Source: a virus. From it: a stretch of 39,624 nucleotides of DNA. Both the position numbers and the translations under genes were made by a program. Positions within the stretch are counted from its first letter, which is position 1. Each line of letters opens with the position of its first letter. The DNA is taken from positions 1-39,624 of the IMG/VR virus record IMGVR_UViG_3300042301_001828, one strand, 5' to 3'. The notes beneath the pieces are model-generated. The model worked only from the letters and a program-made list of their open reading frames with translations, made no database searches and had not been told where the DNA came from. Below, piece after piece: positions 32,324 through 37,841 of the stretch.

Positions 32324-32346
32324 ATGTCAGACCCCTATGGTACGCT
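32324..32346 (+). promoter_or_regulatory. Repeated early promoter 1
   Basis: ATGTCAGAC, 8 bp, TACGCT. It serves the 49-residue gene at 32377. Confidence 0.75.
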
Positions 32347-32376
32347 GAAAGCATAAGATAAACGAAAGGTAATCCA

Positions 32377-32526
32377 ATGGCTTACACTAAAATCAAGAAC
32401 GCAAGACTGCTAGTAGATGCAGTAAACGACCTAGAGCGTACTATCAAGCACGACCCAACCAATCAACGAATGATTGACTACTACAATCTACAAATAAAAC
32501 TTTTGACTAGGCGTGTCTACAAGTAA
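32377..32526 (+). CDS. 49-residue hypothetical protein
   Basis: This is a helical, basic small protein: MAYTKIKNARLLVDAV, then NDLERTIKHDP, then QRMIDYYNLQIKLLTRRVYK. It could form a short helical hairpin. GAAAGG lies 7 nt before the ATG, and the repeated promoter lies 31 nt upstream. It is the first gene of the rightward early block. The function is unknown. Confidence 0.65.
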   Translation: MAYTKIKNARLLVDAVNDLERTIKHDPTNQRMIDYYNLQIKLLTRRVYK

Positions 32527-32528
32527 AA

Positions 32529-32551
32529 CTGTCAGACCCCTATGCTAGAAT
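32529..32551 (+). promoter_or_regulatory. Repeated early promoter 2
   Basis: CTGTCAGAC, 8 bp, TAGAAT. It begins 3 nt after the stop of the previous gene and serves the five-gene run 32585-33230. Confidence 0.8.
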
Positions 32552-32584
32552 CAAACTAACAACAACAAGAAAGGTAGTCACAAA

Positions 32585-32815
32585 ATGACTTACACTACAC
32601 TACACACCCAAGAGTTTCTAGACTCTTACAAGGCTTTGCAAAATGCAAAGTATCCAACACTAAACACAAATGAACACCTTGTGCTTTCAACAATTCTAGC
32701 CGTTTCTATTGAATGGTCAAAGTCACTTGATGAGATTCAAGAATTGCTAGACAAAAAAACTCAAGAACAAAATCTTGAACTACAATTCTTTCAAAATGCA
32801 AAGGCAGGAAAATAA
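32585..32815 (+). CDS. 76-residue hypothetical protein
   Basis: This is an all-alpha-looking protein: HTQEFLDSYKALQNAKYP, then EHLVLSTILAVSIEW, then SLDEIQELLDKKTQEQN. There is no Cys cluster or membrane helix. GAAAGG lies 9 nt before the ATG. The gene leads a run of small genes that overlap or touch. I do not recognise the family. Confidence 0.65.
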   Translation: MTYTTLHTQEFLDSYKALQNAKYPTLNTNEHLVLSTILAVSIEWSKSLDEIQELLDKKTQEQNLELQFFQNAKAGK

Positions 32816-32998
32816 ATGATGACACGCAAAGACTACATAGCAACTGCAAAGATTTTTAATTCTTATGTAGAAGCAGGACAAGACAACATTTTGATTTCTT
32901 CACTTGTAAAAAGTATTGCAGAAGATTTTGCAGATTTATTTGCAAGCGATAATCCAAACTTTGATGAAGAAAAGTTTTTAGATGCGGTGGGTATGTAA
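32816..32998 (+). CDS. 60-residue conserved phage protein
   Basis: The pattern MTRKDYIATAKIF, then ISSLVKSIAEDFADLFASDN, then FDEEKFLDAVGM is that of a small helical protein common in actinobacteriophage early regions, of unknown role. The start directly follows the upstream TAA (TAAATGATG), and either of two adjacent ATG codons (32816 or 32819) may be used. AGGA lies 6-9 nt upstream. Confidence 0.7.
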   Translation: MMTRKDYIATAKIFNSYVEAGQDNILISSLVKSIAEDFADLFASDNPNFDEEKFLDAVGM

Positions 32999-33150
32999 TG
33001 AGATTTGCACATAATAAAATTGACGGTACTTTCGTAATTGGAATTAGTTTTTCAAATTACTACAGTAAAAAACTAAATAGAAAAAATACATCTTTAATTT
33101 TTGATGTTGGTTCTCATTCGTTTGCATTTGTGATGAGAGGTGAATACTAA
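32998..33150 (+). CDS. 50-residue hypothetical protein
   Basis: The start overlaps the upstream stop (TAATG). The sequence MRFAHNKIDGTFVIGISF, then YYSKKLNRKNTSLIFDVG, then SHSFAFVMRGEY suggests a small beta-rich protein. Its place in a tightly coupled run supports it. The function is unknown. Confidence 0.55.
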   Translation: MRFAHNKIDGTFVIGISFSNYYSKKLNRKNTSLIFDVGSHSFAFVMRGEY

Positions 33151-33230
33151 TGAATAGTTTTTATTCTTGGGTTTTAATTTTATCCCTTGCCACTTTTATT
33201 TATTTGCTAGTGGATAAATACACAGACTAG
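33150..33230 (+). CDS. 26-residue membrane peptide
   Basis: The start overlaps the upstream stop (TAATG). MNSFYSW is followed by a hydrophobic run VLILSLATFIYLLV and a charged end DKYTD, so it is one membrane helix. It is the last gene of its run, followed by a GC-rich hairpin. The function is unknown. Confidence 0.5.
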   Translation: MNSFYSWVLILSLATFIYLLVDKYTD

Positions 33231-33232
33231 CC

Positions 33233-33303
33233 AGCTGCGACACGCCCGAGGGGGCGCGGCTCTGTGGATAACCCTTGTTACGATAGTTAAGAAATCCCCT
33301 GAA
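33233..33303 (+). repeat. Intergenic module with GC hairpin and DnaA box
   Basis: CGCCC/GGGCG (33243-33247, 33252-33256, loop GAGG) closes a GC-rich hairpin that contains the GC box in inverse form. Then DnaA box TGTGGATAA (33263-33271), CTTGTTACGAT (33274-33284), TTAAGAAAT (33287-33295) and CCCCTGAA (33296-33303). The hairpin may end the upstream transcript. Confidence 0.65.
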
Positions 33304-33348
33304 ATTGCCCTGAAAATTTTATAAAAATAATGTCTAATAGTCTTGTTT

Positions 33349-33371
33349 TTGTCAGGGGTGTGTGCTAGTAT
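33349..33371 (+). promoter_or_regulatory. Repeated early promoter 3
   Basis: TTGTCAGGG, 8 bp, TAGTAT. It covers the upstream in-frame ATG at 33362 and so fixes the start of the next gene at 33401. Confidence 0.75.
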
Positions 33372-33400
33372 CAGAGATACCTACTAGAAATGAGATAGAC

Positions 33401-33937
33401 ATGAACTACGAAAATACCTACCGCCAAATTGTTAAGAGTGCTAAGGCATCACAGATCGAACAAGCAACCCAATGGTATGCAGATGCTGAAGCCGTTGCCC
33501 ATGAGATTGTAGACATTTACAAGACACGAGGCATGGATGTATCGCTTGAACAAGCGGCTAGTATTGTGTCAGCGTTCTCACCTCGTCAGCGTTGGTCAAC
33601 TAACGTTCGTCAGGCACTTAGATTCGCTCATGGCGATGACACCATGCGTTGCCTACCTAACAATCTTAAAATGGCTCAACGTGCTTTAGAAATTGGTTTC
33701 GATGCACTTAATGGAAAGAAAACAAATTCATTTGCTCGCAACATTGCAGGTGATGAAAATGCAATCACGATTGACATTTGGATGATGCGATCAGCAGGTC
33801 TAACAAAAGACAGCCCTAACAAAACAGACTACAGCCAACTGTCTGAGGCTATTGAAAAAATTGCTCAAGAAACTGCAATGACACCTCGCACTATTCAAGC
33901 ACTAATCTGGGTTGTGTATAGGGGGAGTGCAGCCTAG
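33401..33937 (+). CDS. Conserved actinobacteriophage protein (DUF7178-like)
   Basis: This is a 178-residue all-alpha protein. Segments are TQWYADAEAVAHEIVDIYK, SIVSAFSPRQRWSTNVRQAL, NNLKMAQRALEIGFDAL, KTNSFARNIAGDENAITIDI and RTIQALIWVVYRG. This pattern (WY.dA, lSP...W..N, K...F..Ni.G, vTiD, lQa..Wv..R) is common in phages of actinobacteria. The helix order and the late VTID-like turn recall helix-hairpin-helix DNA glycosylases, but the catalytic Lys/Asp are not obvious. I am unsure of the exact family number. The function is unknown. Confidence 0.7.
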   Translation: MNYENTYRQIVKSAKASQIEQATQWYADAEAVAHEIVDIYKTRGMDVSLEQAASIVSAFSPRQRWSTNVRQALRFAHGDDTMRCLPNNLKMAQRALEIGFDALNGKKTNSFARNIAGDENAITIDIWMMRSAGLTKDSPNKTDYSQLSEAIEKIAQETAMTPRTIQALIWVVYRGSAA

Positions 33938-33944
33938 CACACCA

Positions 33945-33963
33945 GGCTCAGCTAAAAAGAGCC
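33945..33963 (+). terminator. GGCTC-9-GAGCC hairpin
   Basis: A 5-bp stem with an A-rich 9-nt loop lies just after the stop of 33401-33937 and runs into the GC box. It is probably the 3' end of that transcript. No T tract follows. Confidence 0.4.
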
Positions 33964-34014
33964 GCGCCCCCGTTATCCACAGGCTGTTAAGAAGTTGTGG
34001 ATAATCGCCCTGAA
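33961..34014 (+). repeat. Intergenic module with inverted pair of DnaA boxes
   Basis: GCCGCGCCCC (33961-33970), DnaA box TTATCCACA (33973-33981), TTAAGAA (33987-33993), DnaA box in the other direction TGTGGATAA (33996-34004), CCCTGAA (34008-34014). The two boxes face each other 14 bp apart. Confidence 0.7.
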
Positions 34015-34018
34015 AAAA

Positions 34019-34041
34019 TTGTCAGACCCCTATGCTAGAGT
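34019..34041 (+). promoter_or_regulatory. Repeated early promoter 4
   Basis: TTGTCAGAC, 8 bp, TAGAGT. It serves 34066-34406. Confidence 0.8.
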
Positions 34042-34065
34042 GTTCTTATAAAGAGAGGAAATAAA

Positions 34066-34218
34066 ATGACAGAATTTATTTGTTGTTTCTGTGAGCAAGA
34101 AATGTTTGCTGAACAGGTTGTGTGCTGTGATACCTACAAGGGTAAGATGACTGTTGATGAATTTGAAAGAGTGTATGGATACACCTTTGAATCCCCTGAC
34201 TTTGAGGAGGCACTATGA
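34066..34218 (+). CDS. 50-residue Cys-rich protein
   Basis: MTEFICCFCEQEMFAEQVVC is followed by CDTYKGKMTVDEF. Five cysteines in the first 21 residues (CCFC and CC) suggest a small zinc-binding knuckle. GAGAGGAAATAAA precedes the ATG. The stop overlaps the start of the next gene (ATGA), which couples it to the IF-2-N-like gene. The function is unknown. Confidence 0.6.
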   Translation: MTEFICCFCEQEMFAEQVVCCDTYKGKMTVDEFERVYGYTFESPDFEEAL

Positions 34219-34406
34219 GAGTCTATGAAATTGCTAAGCAGTTAGACATTCCTTCAAAAGATGTCAAGATGTATTTAGAATACATTGGTCAGCCCGTCAA
34301 GTCTGCATCGTCAGGCGTTGAACCAATGTTTGCTGAAATAGTTATCAAAAGAATAAACAAGACCTATGAGGAATTTGTGCCTTGTTGGTCATTCCCACCA
34401 TTCTAA
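34215..34406 (+). CDS. Stand-alone IF-2 N-terminal-like domain
   Basis: In this 63-residue protein, residues 1-37 (MRVYEIAKQLDIPSKDVKMY, LEYIGQPVKSASSGVEP) follow the IF2_N (PF04760) pattern. Actinobacterial InfB has the same features: RV.ELAKEL...SK.V, then a helix, then KSASS.VE. In InfB this small domain lies before the GTPase part and contacts the ribosome or RNA. Here it stands alone with a 20-residue tail (INKTYEEFVPCWSFPPF). The phage protein might bind the ribosome or mimic the host factor; that is inference. It is coupled to the upstream gene by ATGA. Confidence 0.75.
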   Translation: MRVYEIAKQLDIPSKDVKMYLEYIGQPVKSASSGVEPMFAEIVIKRINKTYEEFVPCWSFPPF

Positions 34407-34407
34407 A

Positions 34408-34430
34408 ATGTCAGACCTATCTGATAGAAT
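34408..34430 (+). promoter_or_regulatory. Repeated early promoter 5
   Basis: ATGTCAGAC, 8 bp, TAGAAT. It begins 1 nt after the stop of the IF-2-N-like gene, with no module before it. It serves 34463-35014. Confidence 0.8.
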
Positions 34431-34462
34431 AAATACCCTACCTACAAGAAATGAGAAATAAA

Positions 34463-34747
34463 ATGGGACTAAACTTCGCAAATGAATTATCCACTATGGA
34501 TACAATGCCACTTGAGGCACAGATTAACCTACACTTGCAATACAATTGCTATCCTCCAGTACCGTCCTCAATGGTACAGCCTTGCATAGATGCTATTAAC
34601 GCAATTTGGAATGAGGACTACTTTGCAGAAATTGAATTGCCTCAAGGAATTTCGTGGCGTGGTAGTAACTATGCACCTGCCTCTGCAATTGTTGAGGGTC
34701 ATCGTTTAGATGCTTGGGTATCTGAACCTGAATGGGAGGAAGAATGA
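34463..34747 (+). CDS. 94-residue hypothetical protein
   Basis: The sequence MGLNFANELSTMDTMPLEAQ, then CIDAINAIWNEDYFAEIELP, then SWRGSNYAPASAIVEGHRLD and an acidic end WVSEPEWEEE is not one I recognise. ATG 34463 was chosen over 34451 because GAAATGAG lies 6-7 nt before it, as in sister leaders of this block. The stop overlaps the next start. The function is unknown. Confidence 0.65.
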   Translation: MGLNFANELSTMDTMPLEAQINLHLQYNCYPPVPSSMVQPCIDAINAIWNEDYFAEIELPQGISWRGSNYAPASAIVEGHRLDAWVSEPEWEEE

Positions 34748-34881
34748 AATTTATAGCAACACCTGAACAACTTAGAGCAAGGCTTGAGTTGCGTAGGAGC
34801 AACGCCTCTGCTAAGCACGTTAATAAAAAGAAATACAATCGTAAGAAAAAACACGTTGGCAAATCTACCTTTTGGGATTAG
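34744..34881 (+). CDS. 45-residue very basic protein
   Basis: The protein MKFIATPEQLRARLELRRSN is followed by ASAKHVNKKKYNRKKKHVGK. More than a third of the residues are Lys or Arg, so it may bind nucleic acid. GGAGGAAGA lies just before the ATG, inside the end of the upstream gene, and the genes overlap by ATGA. The function is unknown. Confidence 0.6.
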   Translation: MKFIATPEQLRARLELRRSNASAKHVNKKKYNRKKKHVGKSTFWD

Positions 34882-34882
34882 T

Positions 34883-35014
34883 ATGAAATTTATCTTTGCA
34901 CTATTTGTAATTGCACTTCTTGTATTGCCAGTCATTGGTTTTGTTGATGGGCTTGGTTATAAAAAAATGGATAACGAGTATTTGGATTCTGCAAGATGGC
35001 TAGATGGAAAATAG
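34883..35014 (+). CDS. 43-residue membrane protein
   Basis: MKFIFALFVIALLVLPVIGF is one membrane helix or an uncleaved signal; a polar C-terminus (DNEYLDSARWLDGK) follows. It starts 1 nt after the upstream stop, which is why the longer frame from 34784, which overlaps the basic gene, was not used. The function is unknown. Confidence 0.55.
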   Translation: MKFIFALFVIALLVLPVIGFVDGLGYKKMDNEYLDSARWLDGK

Positions 35015-35039
35015 GGGCAGCTCGAAAGAGCCGCGCCCC
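35014..35039 (+). terminator. GC-rich hairpin with GAAA tetraloop
   Basis: GCTC (35020-35023) and GAGC (35028-35031) close a GAAA loop. GGGGC (35014-35018) and GCCCC (35035-35039) add an outer stem past a small bulge. It begins at the stop codon of 34883-35014 and uses the GC box as its 3' arm. It probably ends this transcript. Confidence 0.6.
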
Positions 35040-35091
35040 CCTGTGGATAACTTATTTAAGACTTTTAAGAAAATAGCCTGGACCCCCTGAG
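35030..35091 (+). repeat. Intergenic module with DnaA box
   Basis: GCCGCGCCCCC (35030-35040), DnaA box TGTGGATAA (35042-35050), two TTTAAGA-like blocks, then CCTGGACCCCCTGAG before the promoter at 35095. Confidence 0.65.
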
Positions 35092-35094
35092 AAA

Positions 35095-35117
35095 ATGTCA
35101 GACCCTTATGCTATGAT
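35095..35117 (+). promoter_or_regulatory. Repeated early promoter 6
   Basis: ATGTCAGAC, 8 bp, TATGAT. It serves 35148-35862. Confidence 0.8.
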
Positions 35118-35147
35118 GAAATCATACCTACTAAAGAAAGAAACACT

Positions 35148-35270
35148 ATGTCAGATACAGAACTAATCAAGGATTTGTTTGAGGGTGTCATAGATGACAA
35201 TGCCCTTGCCAAATTGTCTAAAGAAGAATTAGATGCTATTAACAAAATGCTAACGGAAGCAGGTTACTAA
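35148..35270 (+). CDS. 40-residue acidic helical protein
   Basis: The protein MSDTELIKDLFEGVIDDNAL is followed by AKLSKEELDAINKMLTEAGY. It is short, acidic and helical. AAAGAAAGAAAC precedes the ATG, and the stop is 1 nt before the next gene. The function is unknown. Confidence 0.6.
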   Translation: MSDTELIKDLFEGVIDDNALAKLSKEELDAINKMLTEAGY

Positions 35271-35271
35271 A

Positions 35272-35595
35272 ATGGGTGCAAGAGTAAATTACATCTTCGA
35301 TGATGGTAGCGAAGCAATTACCGTATTGTATTCCCATTGGGGTGCAGATAGTATTGCAGAAGATTTAGACATGGCATTTGAACACGCACTAAAGCGTAAG
35401 GGTGACTATGGCTATTGGACAAGAATGGTTATTAGTTATTTAATTAAAGACCAATTGCTAGAAGATACAGGATTTGCTATTTTTGCTATTCCTCGTACAG
35501 AAATAAGTGAACTTGACAACTGGGGTGAAAATGTGGTAATCTCTTGTGAAACCGCTACCCACGACTATGAAAGGTCATACTCATACAATGGCTAA
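35272..35595 (+). CDS. 107-residue conserved phage protein
   Basis: MGARVNYIFDDGSEAITVLY, then SHWGADSIAEDLDMAFEHAL, then GYWTRMVISYLIKDQLLEDT and GFAIFAIPR match a family seen in many actinobacteriophages (RVNYvF, LYSHWGAD, aTRMiiS.Li, TGFGIy). No function is known to me. It is an alpha-beta protein with no membrane segment. The start is set by the ATG 1 nt after the upstream TAA. Confidence 0.7.
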   Translation: MGARVNYIFDDGSEAITVLYSHWGADSIAEDLDMAFEHALKRKGDYGYWTRMVISYLIKDQLLEDTGFAIFAIPRTEISELDNWGENVVISCETATHDYERSYSYNG

Positions 35596-35737
35596 GATGA
35601 AAACAATAGAAATGATTCTAATGGAAAACCACCCCAATGGAATCTTTAATGAAGACGATGTGTGGGAAGCCATTGCAGAAGCAACTGGTATGGACTATTC
35701 AGAAATAGCAGATGGAGATTTAACAGAATGGCTATAA
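35588..35737 (+). CDS. 49-residue hypothetical protein
   Basis: MAKMKTIEMILMENHPNGIF, then NEDDVWEAIAEATGMDYSEI. It is a helical, acidic protein with a winged-helix-like rhythm, but too short to assign. ATG 35588 overlaps the upstream stop by 8 nt and has GAAAGG about 13 nt before it; ATG 35597 is an alternative. The function is unknown. Confidence 0.55.
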   Translation: MAKMKTIEMILMENHPNGIFNEDDVWEAIAEATGMDYSEIADGDLTEWL

Positions 35738-35862
35738 AACTTTTTAATAAAAAACCAGAAGTAATTGAAGAAGATACATTTACTAAGTTAGATAGACTAA
35801 TGGGTGAAATGGCATCTATTGAAACTTACATTGAATACCTTGAACAAAGGGAAGGGATGTAG
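35728..35862 (+). CDS. 44-residue hypothetical protein
   Basis: MAIKLFNKKPEVIEEDTFTK, then LDRLMGEMASIETYIEYLEQ. It is a single amphipathic, probably coiled-coil helix after a basic lead. The start overlaps the upstream gene by 10 nt, and GGAG lies about 15 nt before. The longer frame from 35662 reads through the upstream gene and was not used. Confidence 0.55.
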   Translation: MAIKLFNKKPEVIEEDTFTKLDRLMGEMASIETYIEYLEQREGM

Positions 35863-35865
35863 GAG

Positions 35866-35934
35866 CTGCGAAGCCCGCGCCTCAAGACCTGGCATTTGTC
35901 AAGTCTTTAAGATGTGATCTAAATCACCCCTGAA
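35866..35934 (+). repeat. Intergenic module, diverged, without DnaA box
   Basis: CCGCGCCTC (35875-35883), TTTAAGAT (35906-35913), palindrome GTGAT-4-ATCAC (35914-35927) and CCCCTGAA (35927-35934). The DnaA box position is taken by the hairpin at 35884-35907. Confidence 0.55.
35884..35907 (+). terminator. Hairpin AAGAC...GTCTT
   Basis: AAGAC/GTCTT and TGGCA/TGTCA stack into a stem of about 10 bp with one mismatch and a 2-nt loop. It lies 22 nt after the stop of 35728-35862. It ends in CTTTAAG, a weak T tract. Confidence 0.45.
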
Positions 35935-35954
35935 TTACCTGAATGGATTTGATT

Positions 35955-35977
35955 TTGTCAGACCTTTCTGGTATAGT
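35955..35977 (+). promoter_or_regulatory. Repeated early promoter 7
   Basis: TTGTCAGAC, 8 bp, TATAGT. It serves 36028. Confidence 0.8.
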
Positions 35978-36027
35978 AATACTATAACAACAACGGGAAA
36001 CAATTCCCCCAAAGAAAAGAGAAGCAA

Positions 36028-36183
36028 ATGGCAAAGACAATCGCCCCAACTGTTGGCTCACAGTTCGTAACAGCAAAGAGCAAGGTAACTGGAGTCGTTC
36101 AGGAAGTAATCAAGAACGCCAATGGTACTATGCGTATCCGTCTTGATGTAAATGGTCAAGACCGTTGGACTACTGCTAAGTAG
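36028..36183 (+). CDS. 51-residue SH3-like small phage protein
   Basis: MAKTIAPTVGSQFVTAKSKV, then TGVVQEVIKNANGTMRIRLD, then VNGQDRWTTAK. The beta-strand rhythm and VTG.VQEI..N.NG pattern fit a small SH3/KOW-like barrel that recurs in actinobacteriophages, with no known role to me. It is the only gene of its unit, with its own promoter and a strong hairpin after it, so it may be highly expressed. AGAGAAGC precedes the ATG. Confidence 0.65.
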   Translation: MAKTIAPTVGSQFVTAKSKVTGVVQEVIKNANGTMRIRLDVNGQDRWTTAK

Positions 36184-36196
36184 TTAAGACAAGTTT

Positions 36197-36229
36197 AGGT
36201 GGGGTGTTTCTTACCCTTGCACCCCACCT
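36197..36229. terminator. 10-bp perfect hairpin after 36028-36183
   Basis: AGGTGGGGTG (36197-36206) and CACCCCACCT (36220-36229) pair perfectly around a 13-nt loop; AGTTT and AAACT flank it. No T tract follows on the plus strand, so it would be a terminator of the hairpin-only kind. The next promoter begins 6 nt later. Confidence 0.7.
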
Positions 36230-36234
36230 TAAAA

Positions 36235-36257
36235 CTGTCAGACCTCTATGCTAAGAT
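36235..36257 (+). promoter_or_regulatory. Repeated early promoter 8
   Basis: CTGTCAGAC, 8 bp, TAAGAT. It serves 36288 and perhaps the tRNA. Confidence 0.8.
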
Positions 36258-36287
36258 AAATCTACCTACAAAAGAACGGAGTCCACA

Positions 36288-36764
36288 ATGGGCTTAGATA
36301 TGTACCTTCGTGCAAGTGAGTATGTGTACCGTCACAACTTTAATCGTCAAGAAGATGAAGACACGATTAATCCAATCTTTAATGAAATTGTTAGTCGTCT
36401 TGAATTAGAAGATGTAATTGACAGTTCTGGCTTTGCTGGTATTACTGTTGATGTACCAATGGGTTACTGGCGTAAATCAAATATGATTCATCATTGGTTT
36501 GTAAATAACTTAGCAGATGGTGTTGATGAATGTCAGCCAATCTATGTTAATAGAAAAAACTTAGAAGATTTGAAAGACTTGTGCATTACAGTAGTTGCTA
36601 ATCCAGAACTGGCAGAACAATTACTACCAACAGGTAGTGGATTCTTCTTTGGCTCTACTGACTATGATAAATATTACTTTGGAGATTTGAACGACACTAT
36701 TGGTATCATCACTAGATGCCTTGATAGCAAGTTCGACTATTTTGAGTACCAAGCCTCTTGGTAA
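36288..36764 (+). CDS. Conserved phage protein, MGLDMYL family
   Basis: This is a 158-residue protein of a family very widespread in tailed phages, with MGLDMYLRASEYVY at the start. It then has GYWRKSNMIHHWFVNNLADG, a middle YVNRKNLEDLKDLC and a late LLPTGSGFFFGSTDYDKYYF. The function is not known; some database names for it are unsupported. GGAGTCCACA lies just before the ATG. It is followed by the tRNA without another promoter of the repeated kind. Confidence 0.8.
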   Translation: MGLDMYLRASEYVYRHNFNRQEDEDTINPIFNEIVSRLELEDVIDSSGFAGITVDVPMGYWRKSNMIHHWFVNNLADGVDECQPIYVNRKNLEDLKDLCITVVANPELAEQLLPTGSGFFFGSTDYDKYYFGDLNDTIGIITRCLDSKFDYFEYQASW

Positions 36765-36848
36765 GGTAACTCAATTAATTAAAAGGTAGCCAATACCGCC
36801 AGGTTGTTGGTGATTGAATGATAGATAATTAAATCCTGGCACACCCTT

Positions 36849-36922
36849 GGTCTGGTGGCTCAGTTGGTTAGAGCACCGCCCTGTCACGGCGGAGGTCGTG
36901 GGTTCAAGTCCCATCCAGATCG
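36849..36922 (+). tRNA. tRNA-Asp (anticodon GTC)
   Basis: A 74-nt cloverleaf: acceptor stem GGTCTGG/CCAGATC with one G-U pair, discriminator G, D stem GCTC/GAGC, anticodon stem CCGCC/GGCGG with loop CTGTCAC (GTC at 34-36), T stem GTGGG/CCCAT with loop TTCAAGT. CCA is not encoded. G at the discriminator fits Asp. It is the only tRNA in the window. The intergenic GC box starts 8 nt after its end. Confidence 0.95.
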
Positions 36923-36929
36923 CAAGGAA

Positions 36930-36991
36930 GCCGCGCCCCCATTTCAAAGCTTATTTAAGAAGTTTAAGAAGTTCCCCTGAATGCCCCTGAA
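36930..36991 (+). repeat. Intergenic module with tandem doubled elements
   Basis: GCCGCGCCCCC (36930-36940), TTTAAGAAG twice in a row (36954-36962, 36963-36971) and CCCCTGAA twice (36974-36981, 36984-36991). There is no DnaA box. Confidence 0.65.
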
Positions 36992-36992
36992 A

Positions 36993-37015
36993 ATGTCAGA
37001 CCCTTGTGGTATGAT
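36993..37015 (+). promoter_or_regulatory. Repeated early promoter 9
   Basis: ATGTCAGAC, 8 bp, TATGAT. It serves 37046. Confidence 0.8.
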
Positions 37016-37045
37016 GAAATCATAACCTACTAGAAAGAAGTACAA

Positions 37046-37840
37046 ATGCCAAACTGGGTATTTAATTCACTTGTTGTATCAGGTGAGAAATCAGAATTAG
37101 ATAAGATGGTTGCACAACTTAATCAGCCATTCGTAAAACATTTCCCTGAACATAAATTTGAGAACAATGAAATTGTTTGGGTTGCTGACGAACAGCACTA
37201 TGACAATCCTGTGTTTGCTTTTTGGAACATTGTAAAGCCAACAGACCTAGAAGCATACTATGATACAGATACTTTCAAGGGTAACAAGAACATCAAAAAA
37301 GATGATGATGGTAAATTTGATGGTGAATCTTTTATGCAAGAGTTTGTTCGCTCTATGAAAGAAGACCAAGACTGGTATCATTGGAACTGCCGTAACTGGG
37401 GAACTAAGTGGGACGTAGGAGTAGATAATAAGTCTGAGTATCCTAACACTATTAAAACAGTTAATGATGATGGTTCTATCTTGTACCAATTTGAAACCGC
37501 TTGGAGTCCTGTTGGGGAGGTTCTAATGAAACTATCAGAACAATACCCAACTCTTGAGTTTGACTATGAGTATGAAGAAGAGCAAGGCTGGGGTGGTGCT
37601 TGTACATTCTTAGGTGGAGAAGACATTGCCTGTTATGAGTATGATTCTCCAATGTCTCACGCTGACCACAAGGAACGAGATAAAGAATGTATCTGTGAGT
37701 ATGGAGACCCTGAAAACGGGTATGAAGATTGCCCTGTGGATACCACTAAATTCAAGTGGGATTCAGAACTAGAGGAATGGGTAGAATTGTCAGACCTCTC
37801 TGATACACTAGTTTCAACAAACAACCTACAAGGAGAATAA
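37046..37840 (+). CDS. YubB/DUF1281-like ferredoxin-fold protein
   Basis: This is a 264-residue protein: MPNWVFNSLVVSGEKSELDK, then FAFWNIVKP, NCRNWGTKWDVGVD, YQFETAWSPVGEVLMKLSEQ and EEEQGWGGACTF. This pattern (NW..N.l.v.G, W....NWGTKWd, F.TaWsPp, e.g.g..G) is that of the DUF1281/YubB ferredoxin-like family of phages and plasmids, of unknown role. The acidic C-terminal tail has a CICEYGDPENGYEDCP stretch. The last codons (ELSDLSDTL) are read from DNA that is also promoter 10, so coding and promoter overlap. AGAAAGAAG precedes the ATG. Confidence 0.75.
   Translation: MPNWVFNSLVVSGEKSELDKMVAQLNQPFVKHFPEHKFENNEIVWVADEQHYDNPVFAFWNIVKPTDLEAYYDTDTFKGNKNIKKDDDGKFDGESFMQEFVRSMKEDQDWYHWNCRNWGTKWDVGVDNKSEYPNTIKTVNDDGSILYQFETAWSPVGEVLMKLSEQYPTLEFDYEYEEEQGWGGACTFLGGEDIACYEYDSPMSHADHKERDKECICEYGDPENGYEDCPVDTTKFKWDSELEEWVELSDLSDTLVSTNNLQGE
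37787..37809 (+). promoter_or_regulatory. Repeated early promoter 10, inside a coding region
   Basis: TTGTCAGAC, 8 bp, TACACT. It lies in the last 54 nt of the upstream gene and serves 37842. There is no GC box or CCCCTGAA before it. Confidence 0.7.
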
Positions 37841-37841
37841 C

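Noticed and set aside
35914-35927. CRP-like palindrome GTGAT-4-ATCAC
   Set aside because: The spacer is too short for a CRP site and it occurs once; noted only as part of the module.
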